DNA of 64,000 bases from assembly GCA_940337035.1 (NCBI GenBank), contig CALNHX010005883.1:1-64000 (forward strand), read 5' to 3'. This stretch comes from Agriotes lineatus. Lineage: Eukaryota; Arthropoda; Insecta; Coleoptera; Elateridae. This document shows, in pieces, positions 9,060-20,818 of the stretch. Below the pieces are notes generated by a model. That model was not told where the DNA came from. It did no database searches and saw only the letters and a program-made list of their open reading frames with translations. Positions within the stretch are counted from its first letter, which is position 1. Every line of letters begins with the position of its first letter. The position numbers and the translations under genes are program-made.

Positions 9060-10830
9060 TTCTTTTTTCCCAGTTTTTTCCCAGATGTTTATGTTATGTT
9101 ACACTTGTAGTTCAGTTCTCGCTAGTAGAAGTATATCGTCATAGATTAAAACTTGAGTCATTATCGGTGTTAAGTTGTAGTACTCTAATCTAGTCCTTCT
9201 AGTTCAGTTTTTATACATTTTTTAAATTGTACTATTCATGTGCATCACGAAGAGTAAAGTTGAATTCCTCAGATGTTTGGCCATTGTACCTTACTGTTTC
9301 CACCGATTTTTTTGTTGATTTTTTTACTGTTCTTATAAATTATTGCTAGTTCGTAGTTCCCCTAACGCTTCCTATATCTCTTTTCGTGGTACTCCATCGC
9401 AGGCAGTCTTAAAATCTAAGACGAATATGAGGATATCTCTGTATCTACTGCCTCCTCTATTATATTTCTGATCGTGATAATGTAGTCCTACGTTTGTCTT
9501 TCAGATTGAAAGTGTGCCTGTTTAACCTCTACTTTATCTTCAATTTCGTTTAGTAATCGTTTTTATATCATTTTATAGTATATCTTACTATCGATGATAA
9601 GCATACTGCCATGTAATCATCGCAACTTCTTCTGCTTTAACTTCTTTGCAAATGTGTGGTGATGCAGTTAAAGATGTATGATCGATTATCTTGGTCGCAT
9701 TTTTATTGCATTGCGCCATCTGTCTCTCTGTTGAGGATTGTTCTAATTGTCTCCTCCATGTTGGTGACCAGTAGCATCAGTCCATTTTCGTGAGTATCTT
9801 CTACGTCTCCTACTGCCTTCGATTTTACCATGCACTACAAGCTTCTTCATGCTATCGTCTTTAAGTCCTGTCTCTAAAAAAACAGAATACGGCTGAATAA
9901 AATACTGCTTAGTCGCTGTGGGGCGCAAATTTCTTGTCGCACAGATACATTTGTACACCTGTAAGTCCATGATGCCCTTATCATGCGTCTTCATACCTAC
10001 ATCTCAAATATTTCGCATATAGAAATATTTGAAACACTAGTCGCAACTTGCAGTGTCTCATTTTCTGTATATGAGTGCAATGCTATTTTTCTTCCAGTTT
10101 GTTGCTATCCTTTCTGTTCTCCAAGCCTGTAGAAATATTGCCTTTAACCATCTTATGATTTGTCTTCGTCTTTTCTTTAGTAATTCCGGAACTATACCAT
10201 CCCCTCCAACAACTTTTTCGTTTGGTGTAGTTTTTAGTGCTTGTTTTACTTTTTCTTCACTTATATCCTCATTTTCGTTTCTTCTTCTGTCTCTGTTTCG
10301 CTATATTGGTCTTCTTCGCTTAAATTTGCTTTAGTGGTGGTTTTACTAAGCTCTCGAAATTCCTTCACTCGTAGTTTCCATTTCTCCTCCTTCATTTTTT
10401 TATGTTCCATATCTATTTTTCGTGATTTTGATTCAAGTTGTTTTATTACATTACTGTCTGTTGTTTTAAATATGTGGCATGCTTCTTTCGTCGGTTTGAT
10501 TTGTTCTGTATTTCGTCATTCCACCAGTGTGTCCGTTTTCTTTCTGCGGCGGCGTTTTGATTTATGGTACTACGTTTGTCTTCATACTTCTCTGTCTGTT
10601 TGAAGTAGGACTTCATGAATTTATGCCACTTTTCGTTTAGGTTTCCGGAAGTTTCTAATTGTCTTTCTTCTGTTTCCCGAGATTCTAAATTGTTCTTGAG
10701 TGTTTTCTCATATTCCTCTCATGTTTCAAGGTTTATAACATTTGTAATTTTTAGACTGTTATATTTCATCCTTAGCTTCGTATTTGGTCTTCTAAATAAT
10801 GTGTTATCAAAATCCTATGATTAACTCTAA
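9060..10830 (-). pseudogene. decayed RTE-like reverse transcriptase, interrupted by another retrotransposon tail
   Basis: Reading the minus strand downward, 10600-10480 encodes a linker with KRTHWWNDEIQN and 10200-10060 the start of the polymerase (GIVPELLKKRRRQ). Positions 9560-9300 resemble the next RT block (QAGFQSERQT, then a decayed DFKTACDGVPRKEI), and about 9140-9110 gives the catalytic motif YDDILL. Many stops and frameshifts are present. Between the blocks, 9994-9700 encodes a C-terminal tail of a related element (VHGKIEGSRRRRRYSRKWTD), which is out of order and so is probably a separate fragment inserted there. Nothing here can be functional. Confidence 0.6.
9700..9994 (-). pseudogene. 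RTE-like ORF2 C-terminal fragment
   Basis: The peptide VHGKIEGSRRRRRYSRKWTD is followed by a decayed DRWRNAIK-type block, the usual end of many non-LTR ORF2 proteins (GKIEGrRsrGRpr..W, then a WRnai block). It interrupts the reverse transcriptase blocks that flank it. No start, polymerase or tail boundary could be set. Confidence 0.55.
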
Positions 10831-12249
10831 TCCTCTAATTACTTTGACATATTTCAAGCCCGATATCGCGCCTTTGAATATAGTTATGTTGTTTTATGTA
10901 CCATTTTATGTCTAAAGATAGCAGTTCTACTAAACAGTTGATTTGTGATGCAGAAGTCAATTATTTGCTCTCTATTATTATTGATTTCTACTTCTATTCA
11001 ATGCTCTTCCATTGTTCCATATCTCACCTTTATATTATTTCTAATGTCCCCATTCCAGTCTCCCATAAAAGTAATATGTTAATTTTTTTTGCATTTTTTT
11101 TCTGTATGCTGATATTCATCGTACAATTATCGCTTGTTATGAGCTAAAAGTTTCCGCGTTACATTTTTCGATTCGGCCGACGCGACGGTCGTCTGAATAA
11201 GCCGCAGATGCGCTCGCGGTAAGCTTTTGGGCTTTCTTTGGCTTTTCCAACTGTGCAAAAGTATATACGTAGGTACTGGCTGTTGCTTTCCATGACGCAG
11301 TTCCTGGGTTGTTACGCTTACCTCGTGTTCAAATTTTAAAAATAGGATTATGTTTCACTTGCCCATAAGGTGAATTCAGGTTGAAAGCGACTTTAGGAAC
11401 CTCGTATAAATGATAGATAGGCAGCGGTGTATTTCGTTCGACATCAGAAGCTTTTAGACAGCTCAAACAAGGTTGAGTCACATGGGATCTTTTTTGCTTG
11501 TTTCTTTGTTCGAGCCGCATCATTATAATTTGCGTGGTATTTACAGTTACCCCCGTTGGCTCTAGTGCTGGCCAATTTAATAACCTCTGTTTCCTTTAGT
11601 GCTACGGAAATTATAACTTCCAACTCCAACAAATGGCCCTTGCTATTCTTGCAGCGGTCTGCTGCGGACGTCTGTTCCAGCCTGTCCAAGGAACCATTTA
11701 AGCTCCGTGAAGGGACTGCTATTTAGTCGTGCGTAGCTGTAATAATAATAAAGAGGGGTTCTCCTAATCGTCTTGAGATTTATTTTATTTTACCAAGACT
11801 GTATTGTTGAGCCAATTGCCAACATCGCCGACTGAGATCCTTACGACTACCTCAAACTGCACTTTTTGCCGTTGTAAATTTCTAATTTACTTTACTTTCA
11901 AACGTTTCTTTCTGCGTTGTGCCGTCGCACTAAGAAGCCAACGCCTTCAATTAGCACTCTTAAAGTCTCATCGAAGCTCTACTTGCTCTGGTAATGATAT
12001 TCGTTATTGAATTTTCGACAATTTAGTTTGTCCATGTTATTTAATTACGTTTGTAGCTACCCATTTATATGTTTGTTGTATTTATGATTTTGCTGGCCAC
12101 TTAATGCTGGGAAATCTGTGTTATTTACATTAGATATAACACCTTATTTTGGGCGCACAGTGCGTTATCAATGTGTTATTCCGGCTAGAGCCGGAGTATG
12201 ATATTGTTGGCTATTATATTTATTTATTATCATAAGTACGTTATATTAT
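10831..12249. other. unassigned sequence
   Basis: No gene or clear repeat is seen. 11150-11240 is locally GC-rich (cgattcggccgacgcgacgg). A small palindrome, ccggctagagccgg, lies at 12182-12195. The antisense of 10831-11147 may be an upstream remnant of the RTE-like element, but I could not support it with motifs. Confidence 0.35.
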
Positions 12250-12770
12250 TTATTACTGCAATATTCTTGATCTAGCGCTTACGTTACTTTATTTTAAATT
12301 ATTTAGTGATTTACTGCCTTCTTCACGAGTTTATGGGTTCTAGTTTCTATCTGGGCTTATGTACGTCAAAGTACTATTTAATAAATAGCTTAATGACTAT
12401 ATGTGTCATTTTTGCCAGCTCTGAGCAGAATATTAGGTTAAGGTAGTTTTAGGTAAATTACTATATTTTTTAATTCCTATTTTACGTCAAGGGTTAAGTG
12501 GCAGATCAGGGCATATTAACTATAATGTGCATCTGAACTTCCCCTTGTGGTTCAAGTTTCAGTTTTAATTTAATTTGTTACTGAATTTTCTTTATATATG
12601 TTGTATGAAACTGAATAAGGACATTTATTATTATTATTATTTATCGTATTAAAAACTTTTTGACACCCTTAACAATTTAAATTGATGTATTACTTTGTAT
12701 CGACACTCAGCCGTCTTCATTGCAGCTAGTTGACCCTCGAATGCGCCCACGTAGTCTAGTGATAGTTTAG
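12250..12770. repeat. LTR-like relic related to 62290-62515
   Basis: A block ending gcgcccacgtagtc near 12755 aligns with 62465-62505 (about 36 of 47 positions, read by eye), and gagtttatgggttctagttt near 12330 aligns with a similar string near 62350. Spacing and orientation agree between the two places. Both look like decayed copies of one dispersed repeat, possibly a solo LTR. No ends or target duplication were found. Confidence 0.35.
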
Positions 12771-14532
12771 AAATTAATTACTAAAATTCTTAAAAGTTTT
12801 GAATCATACTTTCTATTAAAATTCGCATTAGGTATCTGTTAGGGCGTATATTCCAATTCGTATCCTTTTTCTCGCCTGTTGTCTTAGATCAGTCCGTCCA
12901 AATCCGAAGTTTCGCTAATTTCTCTAGATCTACCTACCTCGAGTGATTAGTCCAACGTCGAGGGCCCCGTTGTCTTAGAACAACCGGTACCAGGTTATAC
13001 TCCCCGATTCTGAATCACTGAAGCGTCGTCAATTTTCCAGCAGGGTGCATCACGTGCTAGTGAGGTTGGCTAGATCTTCGAGCGCCATCAACCACTTGCA
13101 CCCCAGATATTTTTAAATGGAGATTAATAGAATACGGTATATTTAGTACCACGTATTACATTGGATCCCATTTGATATTTTCCTTTTTACACAGTACAAA
13201 CTTCCTTAAACCTTCTGTGTCACACTTCTTTGTTTTCAACGTGTAATACTGACAGTAAAACAGACAGAAATCTAATTTTACTATTTATTTTTAGAGTTGA
13301 ATAATGTGGGCCATAAACATAGTGATCTAGTTTTTCTTAGAATAAAGGCCAAAGTGTGAAGCATCATTTGCTAGATTCAGGCCCGGAACCAAAATCAGTG
13401 CCAATCCAAATAATGAACAGCTGATAAGACAACTATAAATTCGCCTATTAATATAATCCCGAACCTGTCTCGTGACCTTTACATAAATAGCTGACACTGT
13501 GACGTTACTTATTTTCGTTCATGTCAAGTTCTGGGTAATTACCCGTTCGGATTTTGCCAAAGCTTGTTAGAAGTGAGTTATAGCTAGCGTGGCCGTGAAG
13601 GCTCAAAAGCTACTATCAGCTGGTGCAGAGGCACTCGAAGTTCGTATATTTAAATCACAAATCTAAATTTTAGATTATTAATTATTGATATGGCTGAAGG
13701 TTTTTTCTGCCATGACCTCTGACTTTGATTTAGAAACCTATATTGTCGACGTTTTATACATTTTGAAGGAAAATAAGCGTAAGATTTCCCAATATATAAC
13801 ATGTTCAAATAATTGGCAATATAGATAAATCTACGAGTTCAAGGGTACATTCTATGCTTAATTTTTAATCGTCGGAGAATTTCTCTAAATAATCTTAATT
13901 TAAAGATTAACAAACAAAGCCTCATATTCATCAACTGGCAAATTCGTTTATATTAGCTTCCTCCCCGGCAGTTCATAATCTGTTTCCAACAAAAGACGTT
14001 TATGTTTTTTATCTAAATATTTCAACGGTTAGTGTGGGTTGGAATTGCGCTTATGTTTAACAGTCGGCAGGAATTCGTTTCAACTACGTCAAACTTTGAA
14101 GTTTACAATTCAAAACACTGTTTTTTGTACCAACAGAAACCATCGTCAAACCAATTTTCTATTAACCCACGTTTAAATATTTATTTTCAATCGTGTTAAC
14201 ACATTTTTGCTTTTATTTTAAGAGCCGTGCACTTCGGTCCTACAGCTCTATTTCAAACTATAGTGCTGTGTTATCGGATTGCAACATTTTTCAAAACAAC
14301 CTGTACTAAAAGCATTAATTTTTCTATTCATATCACACCAATTGATTGAGAAAACATTCCAATTAGTTGCATATTTAATCTCATATATCCTAATCAATCT
14401 GGCAAGCGTGGTGTATTAAGGCCTAATCCTCCGCAAAGAAAAGGGATCGATACCTCTGTAGTGAGGATATTAACAAGGTTGACGATGGCGACGAATATCT
14501 ATCCATAAATATTGTTAACGGCATAACAAATT
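12771..14532. other. unassigned AT-rich sequence
   Basis: No open frame with recognisable content is seen on either strand. 12880-13100 is less AT-rich and contains several C/T-rich tracts, but I cannot assign it. Confidence 0.35.
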
Positions 14533-14562
14533 AATAATAATAATAATAAATGTCTTTATTTC
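14533..14562 (-). other. 3' end of the non-LTR element: AATAAA and (ATT)n tail
   Basis: On the coding strand the end reads AATAAAGACATTTATTATT and continues as an ATT-repeat. A short simple-repeat tail rather than poly(A) is common in CR1-related elements. This fixes the 3' boundary of the copy. Confidence 0.7.
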
Positions 14563-14842
14563 CCAGGCAAATACAATTGAGAATAATTATTAAATAATTA
14601 AAAATAATATTACTGTGGGTTGCCCATGGAAATCACAAGGCGCAGTTCATGTTTGCACTTGGTCTTCCACTGTAACCTTGAAAATTAAAAGTTAGTAATT
14701 TAAAACTGATGCCTAATCCTAAACATTTAAAAAAAATTATAAAGTAAAATGATTAATTCTGCGATGGTCCCCCAAATGATCATATATTGCTAACATAAAA
14801 TAACATAACCCTAGTTGTTCAATGATATTTTTAAATGAGACA

Positions 14843-16729
14843 CTATATTGCTGGTTGTGGACAAAATAACATCTTTTTGTAATGTTTTTTAAAAGTATTT
14901 ATATGTAGCACTTTATATTGTGAAGGAAGGGCGTTATAAAATTTTGCTATTTGATAGGAAAAGCTACGCTCGAAAAGAGCCGTTTTATGCAGCGGTGGTG
15001 TAAGTGTGCCCTTAAACCTAATATTAACGTTATGGACGTCTTCCCTAAATGAAATTCTACGGTGTAAGTAAGATGGTCTTTTTTCAAAAATTATTTTATA
15101 ATAAAAGGTAGCACTTTGTAATCTCCTTCTATTAGACATGTTGAGCCAGCCTAGTTCAGATAATTTATAAGATACACGATCATATTTTCTTATTCCGTAA
15201 ACAAGTATCAAACATGAGTTTTGCACTCTCTGAATTCGCATCATATGTAAGCGATGGGCCGTAAATTTGGCAGCAGTATACGAAATGAGATAATACTAGT
15301 GCTTCACATAGAACAGACTTGATCTTGATAGACAAACATTTTCTGTGAGGATATATTAACCTTAAGTTCATGTAAGCCTTTTTTAAACAGTTAGAAATGT
15401 GCGAATTAAATCTAAGGCTGCTGTCAAATATAAGACCCAAGTTTCGGGCCTCTTTAACTATTGGAGGCGTAGCATTATTCACGTTTAAGTTAATATTGTT
15501 TTCTAAGATGTTTAGGTCATTATGATTGCGAAATAATAATACAACTGATTTACTGGGGTTAAGTTTTAGACTATGTTTTTCAGATATATCAGCAATGTTC
15601 TGCAAATCATGATTGATACTCGATAATGCACATTGAACATCATGTATAAAAAATGAGTAATATAACTGAGTATCGTCAGCATACATCTGAACATTACACG
15701 TATTTACATACTGATGGAAGCTGAACGTATATATAATGTATAACAGCGGGCCTAAGATGGATCCCTGAGGTACTCCGCGAGTTACTTCCCTGGAACCGAA
15801 ACAAGCACTACGCAACTTCACAACCTGGTTTCTGTTGCTTAAGTAGCTCCGTAGAAGACTAACAGCATCGTTGGATAGACCAACATGACTTAAAATCGCG
15901 CAAAGCAGGGAGTGATATATTGTATCAAAATCTTTACTGTAATCTAATATAATCAGCACTGATACTTTGCCTTGATCTGTAGCTGTAAAAATATCATCAG
16001 TAACATTAGCAAGGGCAGTAGCGCAACAATGTCTCGAGCGAAAACTTGATTGGCATTTTGGAATTACATTATTATTCTCTAAATAATCTCTCAACTGAGT
16101 GTCAATGACTTTTTCCAAGATTTTTGATAAGGTTGGAAGAATGCTAATTGGGCGTAAGTCTTTATAGCCAGTAGGATTTGAAATTTTCGGTATTTGTATA
16201 ACCATAGCCGTCTTCCAACCGGTTGGAAATGTATTTGTCAATAAACAAGTATTTATAATATGGGTAATAGAGGGTATAATTAGAGGGCAACAAAATTTGA
16301 TAACTTGTAGATTAATTCCATCCCCACCAGTACTATTGCTTTTTAGTTTATTAATAAGTGAAACAACCTGTGATGCAGTAATCAAGGAAAAGTTAAAATT
16401 GTTTAGATTATCAGTTAAGCGATTATTTGAATATGATTGAACGAGCTCGGGTACATTGTCATTAATTTCAGGTATTGCATTAATAAAAAAGTCATTGATT
16501 TCTTGTGAACTACCAAATTCATTTGGCAAAGCTACTTTTGTTCTATTATCTACATTTAGCGATTTCAGCTCCTTCCACATTGTTTTAGGAGATTGGTTTC
16601 GTAATACATAATCAAAGTAATCTTTTTTTTTCATTTATCAAAGCCCGGGTTGTGAAGTTACGCAGTATTTTGTAGTAATCCCAGTGAGCTGAATTTCTAG
16701 TTTTTTGAATTTCCATTTGGCTTTGTCCC
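14843..16729 (-). pseudogene. ORF2 reverse transcriptase and C-terminal region of the non-LTR element
   Basis: From the Harbinger boundary the frame reads RDKAKWKFKK, then needs two small shifts (at an AAAAAA run near 16697 and an A-run near 16630) to reach KKDYFDYVLRNQSPKTMW. The polymerase follows with LRPISILPTLSKILEKVI, a decayed FRSRHCCAT block, DYSKDFDTIYHSL (A-motif aspartates), GVPQGSILGPLLY and the catalytic box MYADDTQLYY. A C-terminal domain with LGWLNMSNRR, LPSQYKVL and a final KKMLF follows after a frame change near 15200. The order and motifs are those of CR1/Jockey ORF2. Enzymatic residues are largely intact, but the frame is not. Confidence 0.85.
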
Positions 16730-16965
16730 TAAAGCTTAGGTTTCTTAGAAAAACGGTGCCGTTATATAGCGGCCGTAATGTAGCGGTGGATGACGTCACT
16801 AAAACGTTGTCTATACAAACCAATGGCATTGATTTCCTAGAGAGCGTTGAGGGTGACCGGAATGTCAAATAGCGGTACCGTCAGTTGAATGACGACCGTC
16901 ATAGCGGTGACAAACAGTTGTGGAACGTTTTTTCACGTGTAGCGGTAAACATTTAATTAGAAACA

Positions 16966-17474
16966 ATGAGTTCAAACGCGATTTGGACCAGCGAAAATGA
17001 TAAAATTTTGATTAATTTTGTAACGGAGATAATAATAAGGGAACGACGTTATGAGAGAAAAGTAAAAGAAAAACATACTATGAGGAACGATTGCAGTTAC
17101 TGAAGGAAATAGCTAAGCGAAAAGCAACTCCTGCTCAAAATGAATTGGATGAAACAGACCTATTCTTCAACTCTATAGCAAAAATGGTAAAAAAGCTTCC
17201 TCGGTATGAACAAGTTCAAATAAGGATGCAAATTTCGTGGTTGGTTGGTAATGCTGAATTAAAAAGTATTTCAGACGAGTCAGGACACACTAACGATTCA
17301 TCATCAAGACCGAGCTCATCAATGAGCTTAATCTTTTCAGAAACGATGCCTTCTCCAACAACAAGTGAAACATTGAATGACCAAAGACTAACTTATTACC
17401 TTCCAAACAAAAGTCTTTCAAACGAGCCACGTCAAAACAGCGAGTCGTCATTAAGACCGAGCACTAGTAGATAG
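16966..17474 (+). pseudogene. Harbinger accessory DNA-binding protein with BESS motif, frameshifted
   Basis: The ATG at 16966 begins SNAIWTSENDKILINFV, like the start of the Myb/SANT or MADF-type proteins that accompany PIF/Harbinger transposases. A frame change near 17075 is needed to continue. The rest carries ETDLFFNSIAKMVKKL and QVQIRMQISWLV, a good BESS motif (the protein-interaction helix of MADF-BESS proteins). A Ser/Thr-rich tail ends at 17474. In this superfamily the accessory protein helps the transposase enter the nucleus or bind the ends. Domain names were judged from sequence pattern only. Confidence 0.65.
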
Positions 17475-17699
17475 TAATGGTTCAGAAAGTGTTCTTTGCC
17501 CAGCAGCAAATGAAGTCAATCACACTTTTACCTTAAATGACCAAGGCCATTTTTTTCAATATGTAACTCAATATGTTATTATAATTCAATGTATTATTAT
17601 AAAACATTACATTTATTTATTTATTTTGTGCATTTATAAGCCTTAATTATATATTACAGCTAAAAAAACATCACATTGTTTGTAATTCAGTGTACTTAC

Positions 17700-18806
17700 C
17701 TCACAAGTATACATAACTTTTCTTCTGGACATATGGGATAATGATAAATGGAGAGCGAATAAATAACTTAAGATTCGCTGATGACATCATCCTAATCACA
17801 GACAATGGAAAGGACCTAAAAGAAATGCTTCTAGAGCTAAAAGAAAGATCTGAAGAGGTAGGGCTCACAATGAACATACAGAAAACTAAAATTATGCAGA
17901 GATCCCACAACCAACAGAAAATAGAAGTAGCACTAGGGAATAACAAAATAGATACAGTGGAAAACTACATATACTTGGGACAGAGGATAACAATAGACAA
18001 AAGCATGCAAGATGCAGACTTACATAGGAGAATTAAACTGGCGTGGATAGCTTTCGGTAAATTACAACATAAACTCAGAAATAGGAACAGGAAATTCACG
18101 ACAAACATGAAAGTACAAGTTTTAGAACAATGTGTAATCCCTGTACTCATATATGGAACAGAGACGTGGGCACTCACGAAAAAGACACTACACAAAATAC
18201 AAGTCACGCAAAGAAATATGGAGCGAGCGATATTAAACATCACTCTAAAAGACAAAAAATCAATAGAGTGGATCAGACGTCAAACAAAAATGGAAGACAT
18301 AGGTTAAACTATAACGAAAAGAAAATGGCGATGGGCAGGGCATATAGCCCGCATGGGACAAGAAAGATGGACAAAGATAACCACCGATTGGAAACCATGG
18401 GCAAGGAAACGGAGTGTAGGACGTCCAATAAACAGATGGTACGATGATATAAGGAAAATAGCAGGAAAACGATGGATGTTGATGGCACAAGATCGTGAAA
18501 GATGGAAGGAGATGGAGGAGGCATATGTCCGCATGCGGACGGGAGATGCTGATTAAAGAAGAAGAAAGAAGATATGGGATTTTTGTGTTTAGAAGCTAAG
18601 TCATCTCTTCTATGGTCTAGTACACAATCAAACAATACTAGTGTTAAATGAAAGTATTGCCTGAGCTTTTCATCATTGCAGTGCAGATGGCGACGCACTG
18701 TAGCACGGTTTTTAAACACCATGCTCTCCTCCAAACGATGGTTTTCGTCTTCCAATGGCTCCTTATCTTCCAAATATATTAATAATTGTATGTCTAGATC
18801 GTTCAT
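17700..18806 (-). pseudogene. Harbinger transposase first exon, split by an RTE insertion
   Basis: The frame starts at 18806 and contains RRHLHCNDEKLRQYFHLT, the N-terminal region of PIF transposases (YFrmt..F..ll). It continues to SKHKNPI at the RTE insertion. Beyond that insertion (17731-17739 target copy) the frame resumes as CPEEKLCILVR, giving the conserved NPIxPEExL..LR block. A consensus splice donor GTAAGT follows at 17694-17699. The downstream exon with the catalytic DDE residues is not present in the element. Gene structure with an intron after LR fits known members. Confidence 0.75.
17740..18571 (+). mobile_element. 5'-truncated RTE-like non-LTR fragment inserted in the Harbinger element
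   Basis: A 9-bp target duplication, ATATGGGAT, flanks it (17731-17739 and 18572-18580). The coding frame starts inside the RT domain with LRFADDIILIT, continues through YLGQRITIDKSM, LIYGTETWALTKKT and KRKWRWAGHIARMG, and ends with SVGRPINRWYDDI and EEAYVRMRTGDAD. One nonsense codon (TAA at 18304-18306) interrupts it. The 3' end has a short GAA-rich tail. The truncation and duplication show ordinary target-primed insertion. Confidence 0.9.
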
Positions 18807-18962
18807 TTTTCACCGCTGTACGTCACACTACTCGAGTAAATACTGAGACTAGGAAACCATAGCTTGGTCACCGTTAAGACGGCCGCATAAAAACGCCGCC
18901 GCATAACGACATATAACGGCCGCTAGATAACGGCACCGCTTTTTTAGGAAACCAAAGCTTTA

Positions 18963-19872
18963 GTGACATGAGTAGTTTTATATTGTTAGTAATCCACGGA
19001 GCTTTACTCTTAGTTATTTTTATTGTTCTGATGGGAGCATGCTGATTTAGTAATAGAAGTATATTCGAATTTAGAAACTGAACCTTATCGTCTACTTCTG
19101 CCATATCATAAATGAGGCGAAATTGTATTTGCTGCAATTCATTATAAAATTGCTCAGAATTGAAATTTTTAAAACATCTGAAAGTCTTATACATGTGATT
19201 AATGCTTGGATTAGCAAGTAATAATGTACAATGTACTAATTCATGATCTGAGAGGTGTGGTTCGGTCACTCCAGAGTCAATTATTACATCAAGAAGCGAG
19301 GCAGTATTATTTTGAAATCGGTTAGGTTCAGTAATAACTTGTTTCATGCTAAGGGTATCTATCATTGTATTAAAGTAAATAGAATCATAGTTTGAAAATT
19401 CTAATAAATTAATATTGACGTCCCCAAAGCAAACCAGTTTTTCCGAAATGGCAGTGCATAATACAAGTGACTGTTCTAGTTCATTACAGAACAATTTATA
19501 ATTTAAATTAGGGGGTTTGTAAACTACACCAATTATTAACCTTATATTGTGCAACTTTAATTCAAGCCAAATTTGTTCAATGGCAATATTGGTCGGTATT
19601 ATTTTAAAATAAAATTGTTTTCGAACGTATATACCTACACCACCACCTCGCGCTTCACGGTCCCTGCGAACGAGCTGATACCCTTCAATAGCAAGATAAT
19701 CGTCATTTATATCTCGCGTCAGCCAAGTCTCACTAATAGCAAAAATATCATAACTTGAGTCAAAGATATAGTTCCTAACTTCAGCTAGCTTTGGGTGTAA
19801 GGATCGAATATTTATGTGAGCAGCCTTTATCAATTGGGATTGCATCTTTCTGATTCCATAACCTAAAATCAA
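18963..19872 (-). pseudogene. ORF2 apurinic-like endonuclease domain of the non-LTR element
   Basis: The protein begins with HINIRSLHPKLAEVRNYIF and shows the endonuclease signatures in order: ISETWLT (metal-binding glutamate), REARGGGVGIYVRK, CFGDVNINLLEF, a DVIIDSG block and the catalytic SDHELVHC. It ends at APWITNNIKLLMS, where the Harbinger element interrupts it. Removing that element and one TAA target copy continues the frame into RDKAKW on the far side. The endonuclease nicks target DNA to prime reverse transcription. I start it at the methionine at 19872; an upstream start is possible. Confidence 0.85.
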
Positions 19873-20099
19873 ACAAACATATTATAAAGTTACTATATAA
19901 GATATTCGATATAGTAATACTTAATGCAAAGTGCAAGCAGGTTAATATTTACTATGCATTACTGGGAAAAAAGAGTCTTAACTAAAATACAACTATGTAA
20001 TAATGCCAACTAGTGATAATCATTGTAAACAATGCAAGTAATTAAACATAAATAATTAGAATTTAATTTGTGGATAACACAAAAATTTATTCAGTCTTA

Positions 20100-20818
20100 T
20101 CAATACAGACCACACAGATAAGTACTATTTTCAAGCGACGGTTGGTTCGTTATCAAATTATCTGCAGTACCACTCTTGAGTTTAAGTTTAGCTACATTCG
20201 CATACGAAACAATTGTATGAATTTTGGAATCATACTTCCCGAATATGCTACCTTCACTGGACCAGACATTTTGTTTTCCTATAGCAGAAGCTGCCTCATT
20301 CAGTAACTGCACACGTTTTTTAGTTAGATCCTCTCTTATTATGAACTGTAGATAAAGTTTTTGGTGTGACGACTGGTAAATTTTACTATTATGGGTTTAT
20401 GTAATAGCTCCCGTCCAGGTAATCTGTGGCTGACGTCGATTTCACCAGGGGATATCTCGAGACCCAATTGATTTTTACACAGGTCAATTACAATTTGATT
20501 TGTATTTTCACCTTCCACAACGGGAACTCCGAAGATACGCAAATTATTGCGTCTCGAATATTACTCGAGATTATCAAGCTTAACATCCATTTCACTAACT
20601 GTAGCCTTCAACTTCTTCTCCAGATTAGATACCTGGTGCTCCAAGTTCGTAACGATACTTTTGAACTTTATATCGATGGCGGTTGATATTGCTTCCGTCA
20701 GCTTTTGCCACAGTGTTTCGGAATTCACTAATTTGTCTACTATTTTAGTAACCAAACTTTCTTCTTTGTCCACTTCTAGCGCACTACTACGTGTGATAAC
20801 CTTTTTACCTTCTGATCC
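20100..20818 (-). pseudogene. ORF1 RNA-binding protein of the non-LTR element
   Basis: The start codon is separated from the rest by a hAT insertion: ATG lies at 22775-22777 and the continuation GSEGKKVITRSS lies below 20819. A coiled-coil stretch (VSNLEKKLKATVSEMDVKLD) follows. Then comes one nonsense codon, then RRNNLRIFGVPVVEGEN, the conserved core of CR1/L1-type ORF1 proteins, and HRLPGRELLHKPIIVKF. After a frameshift near 20340 the tail reads KKRVQLLNEAASAIGKQNVW. ORF1 proteins bind the element's RNA as trimers. This copy is inactivated three ways. Confidence 0.8.

Larger units (their letters stand above)
16733..18959. mobile_element. PIF/Harbinger DNA transposon, defective, with nested RTE fragment
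   Basis: Inverted ends of about 45 bp (AGCTTAGGTTTC... and AGCTTTGGTTTC...) share GGTGCCGTTAT and GCGGCCG. Flanking bases are TAA on the left and TTA on the right, matching the 3-bp TWA preference of this superfamily. Removing the element with one TAA restores the host ORF2 frame exactly (LLMSLRDKAKW). The two genes typical of the superfamily are present as remnants: a SANT/BESS-type protein on + and the first exon of a transposase on minus. The DDE exon is missing. Confidence 0.85.
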
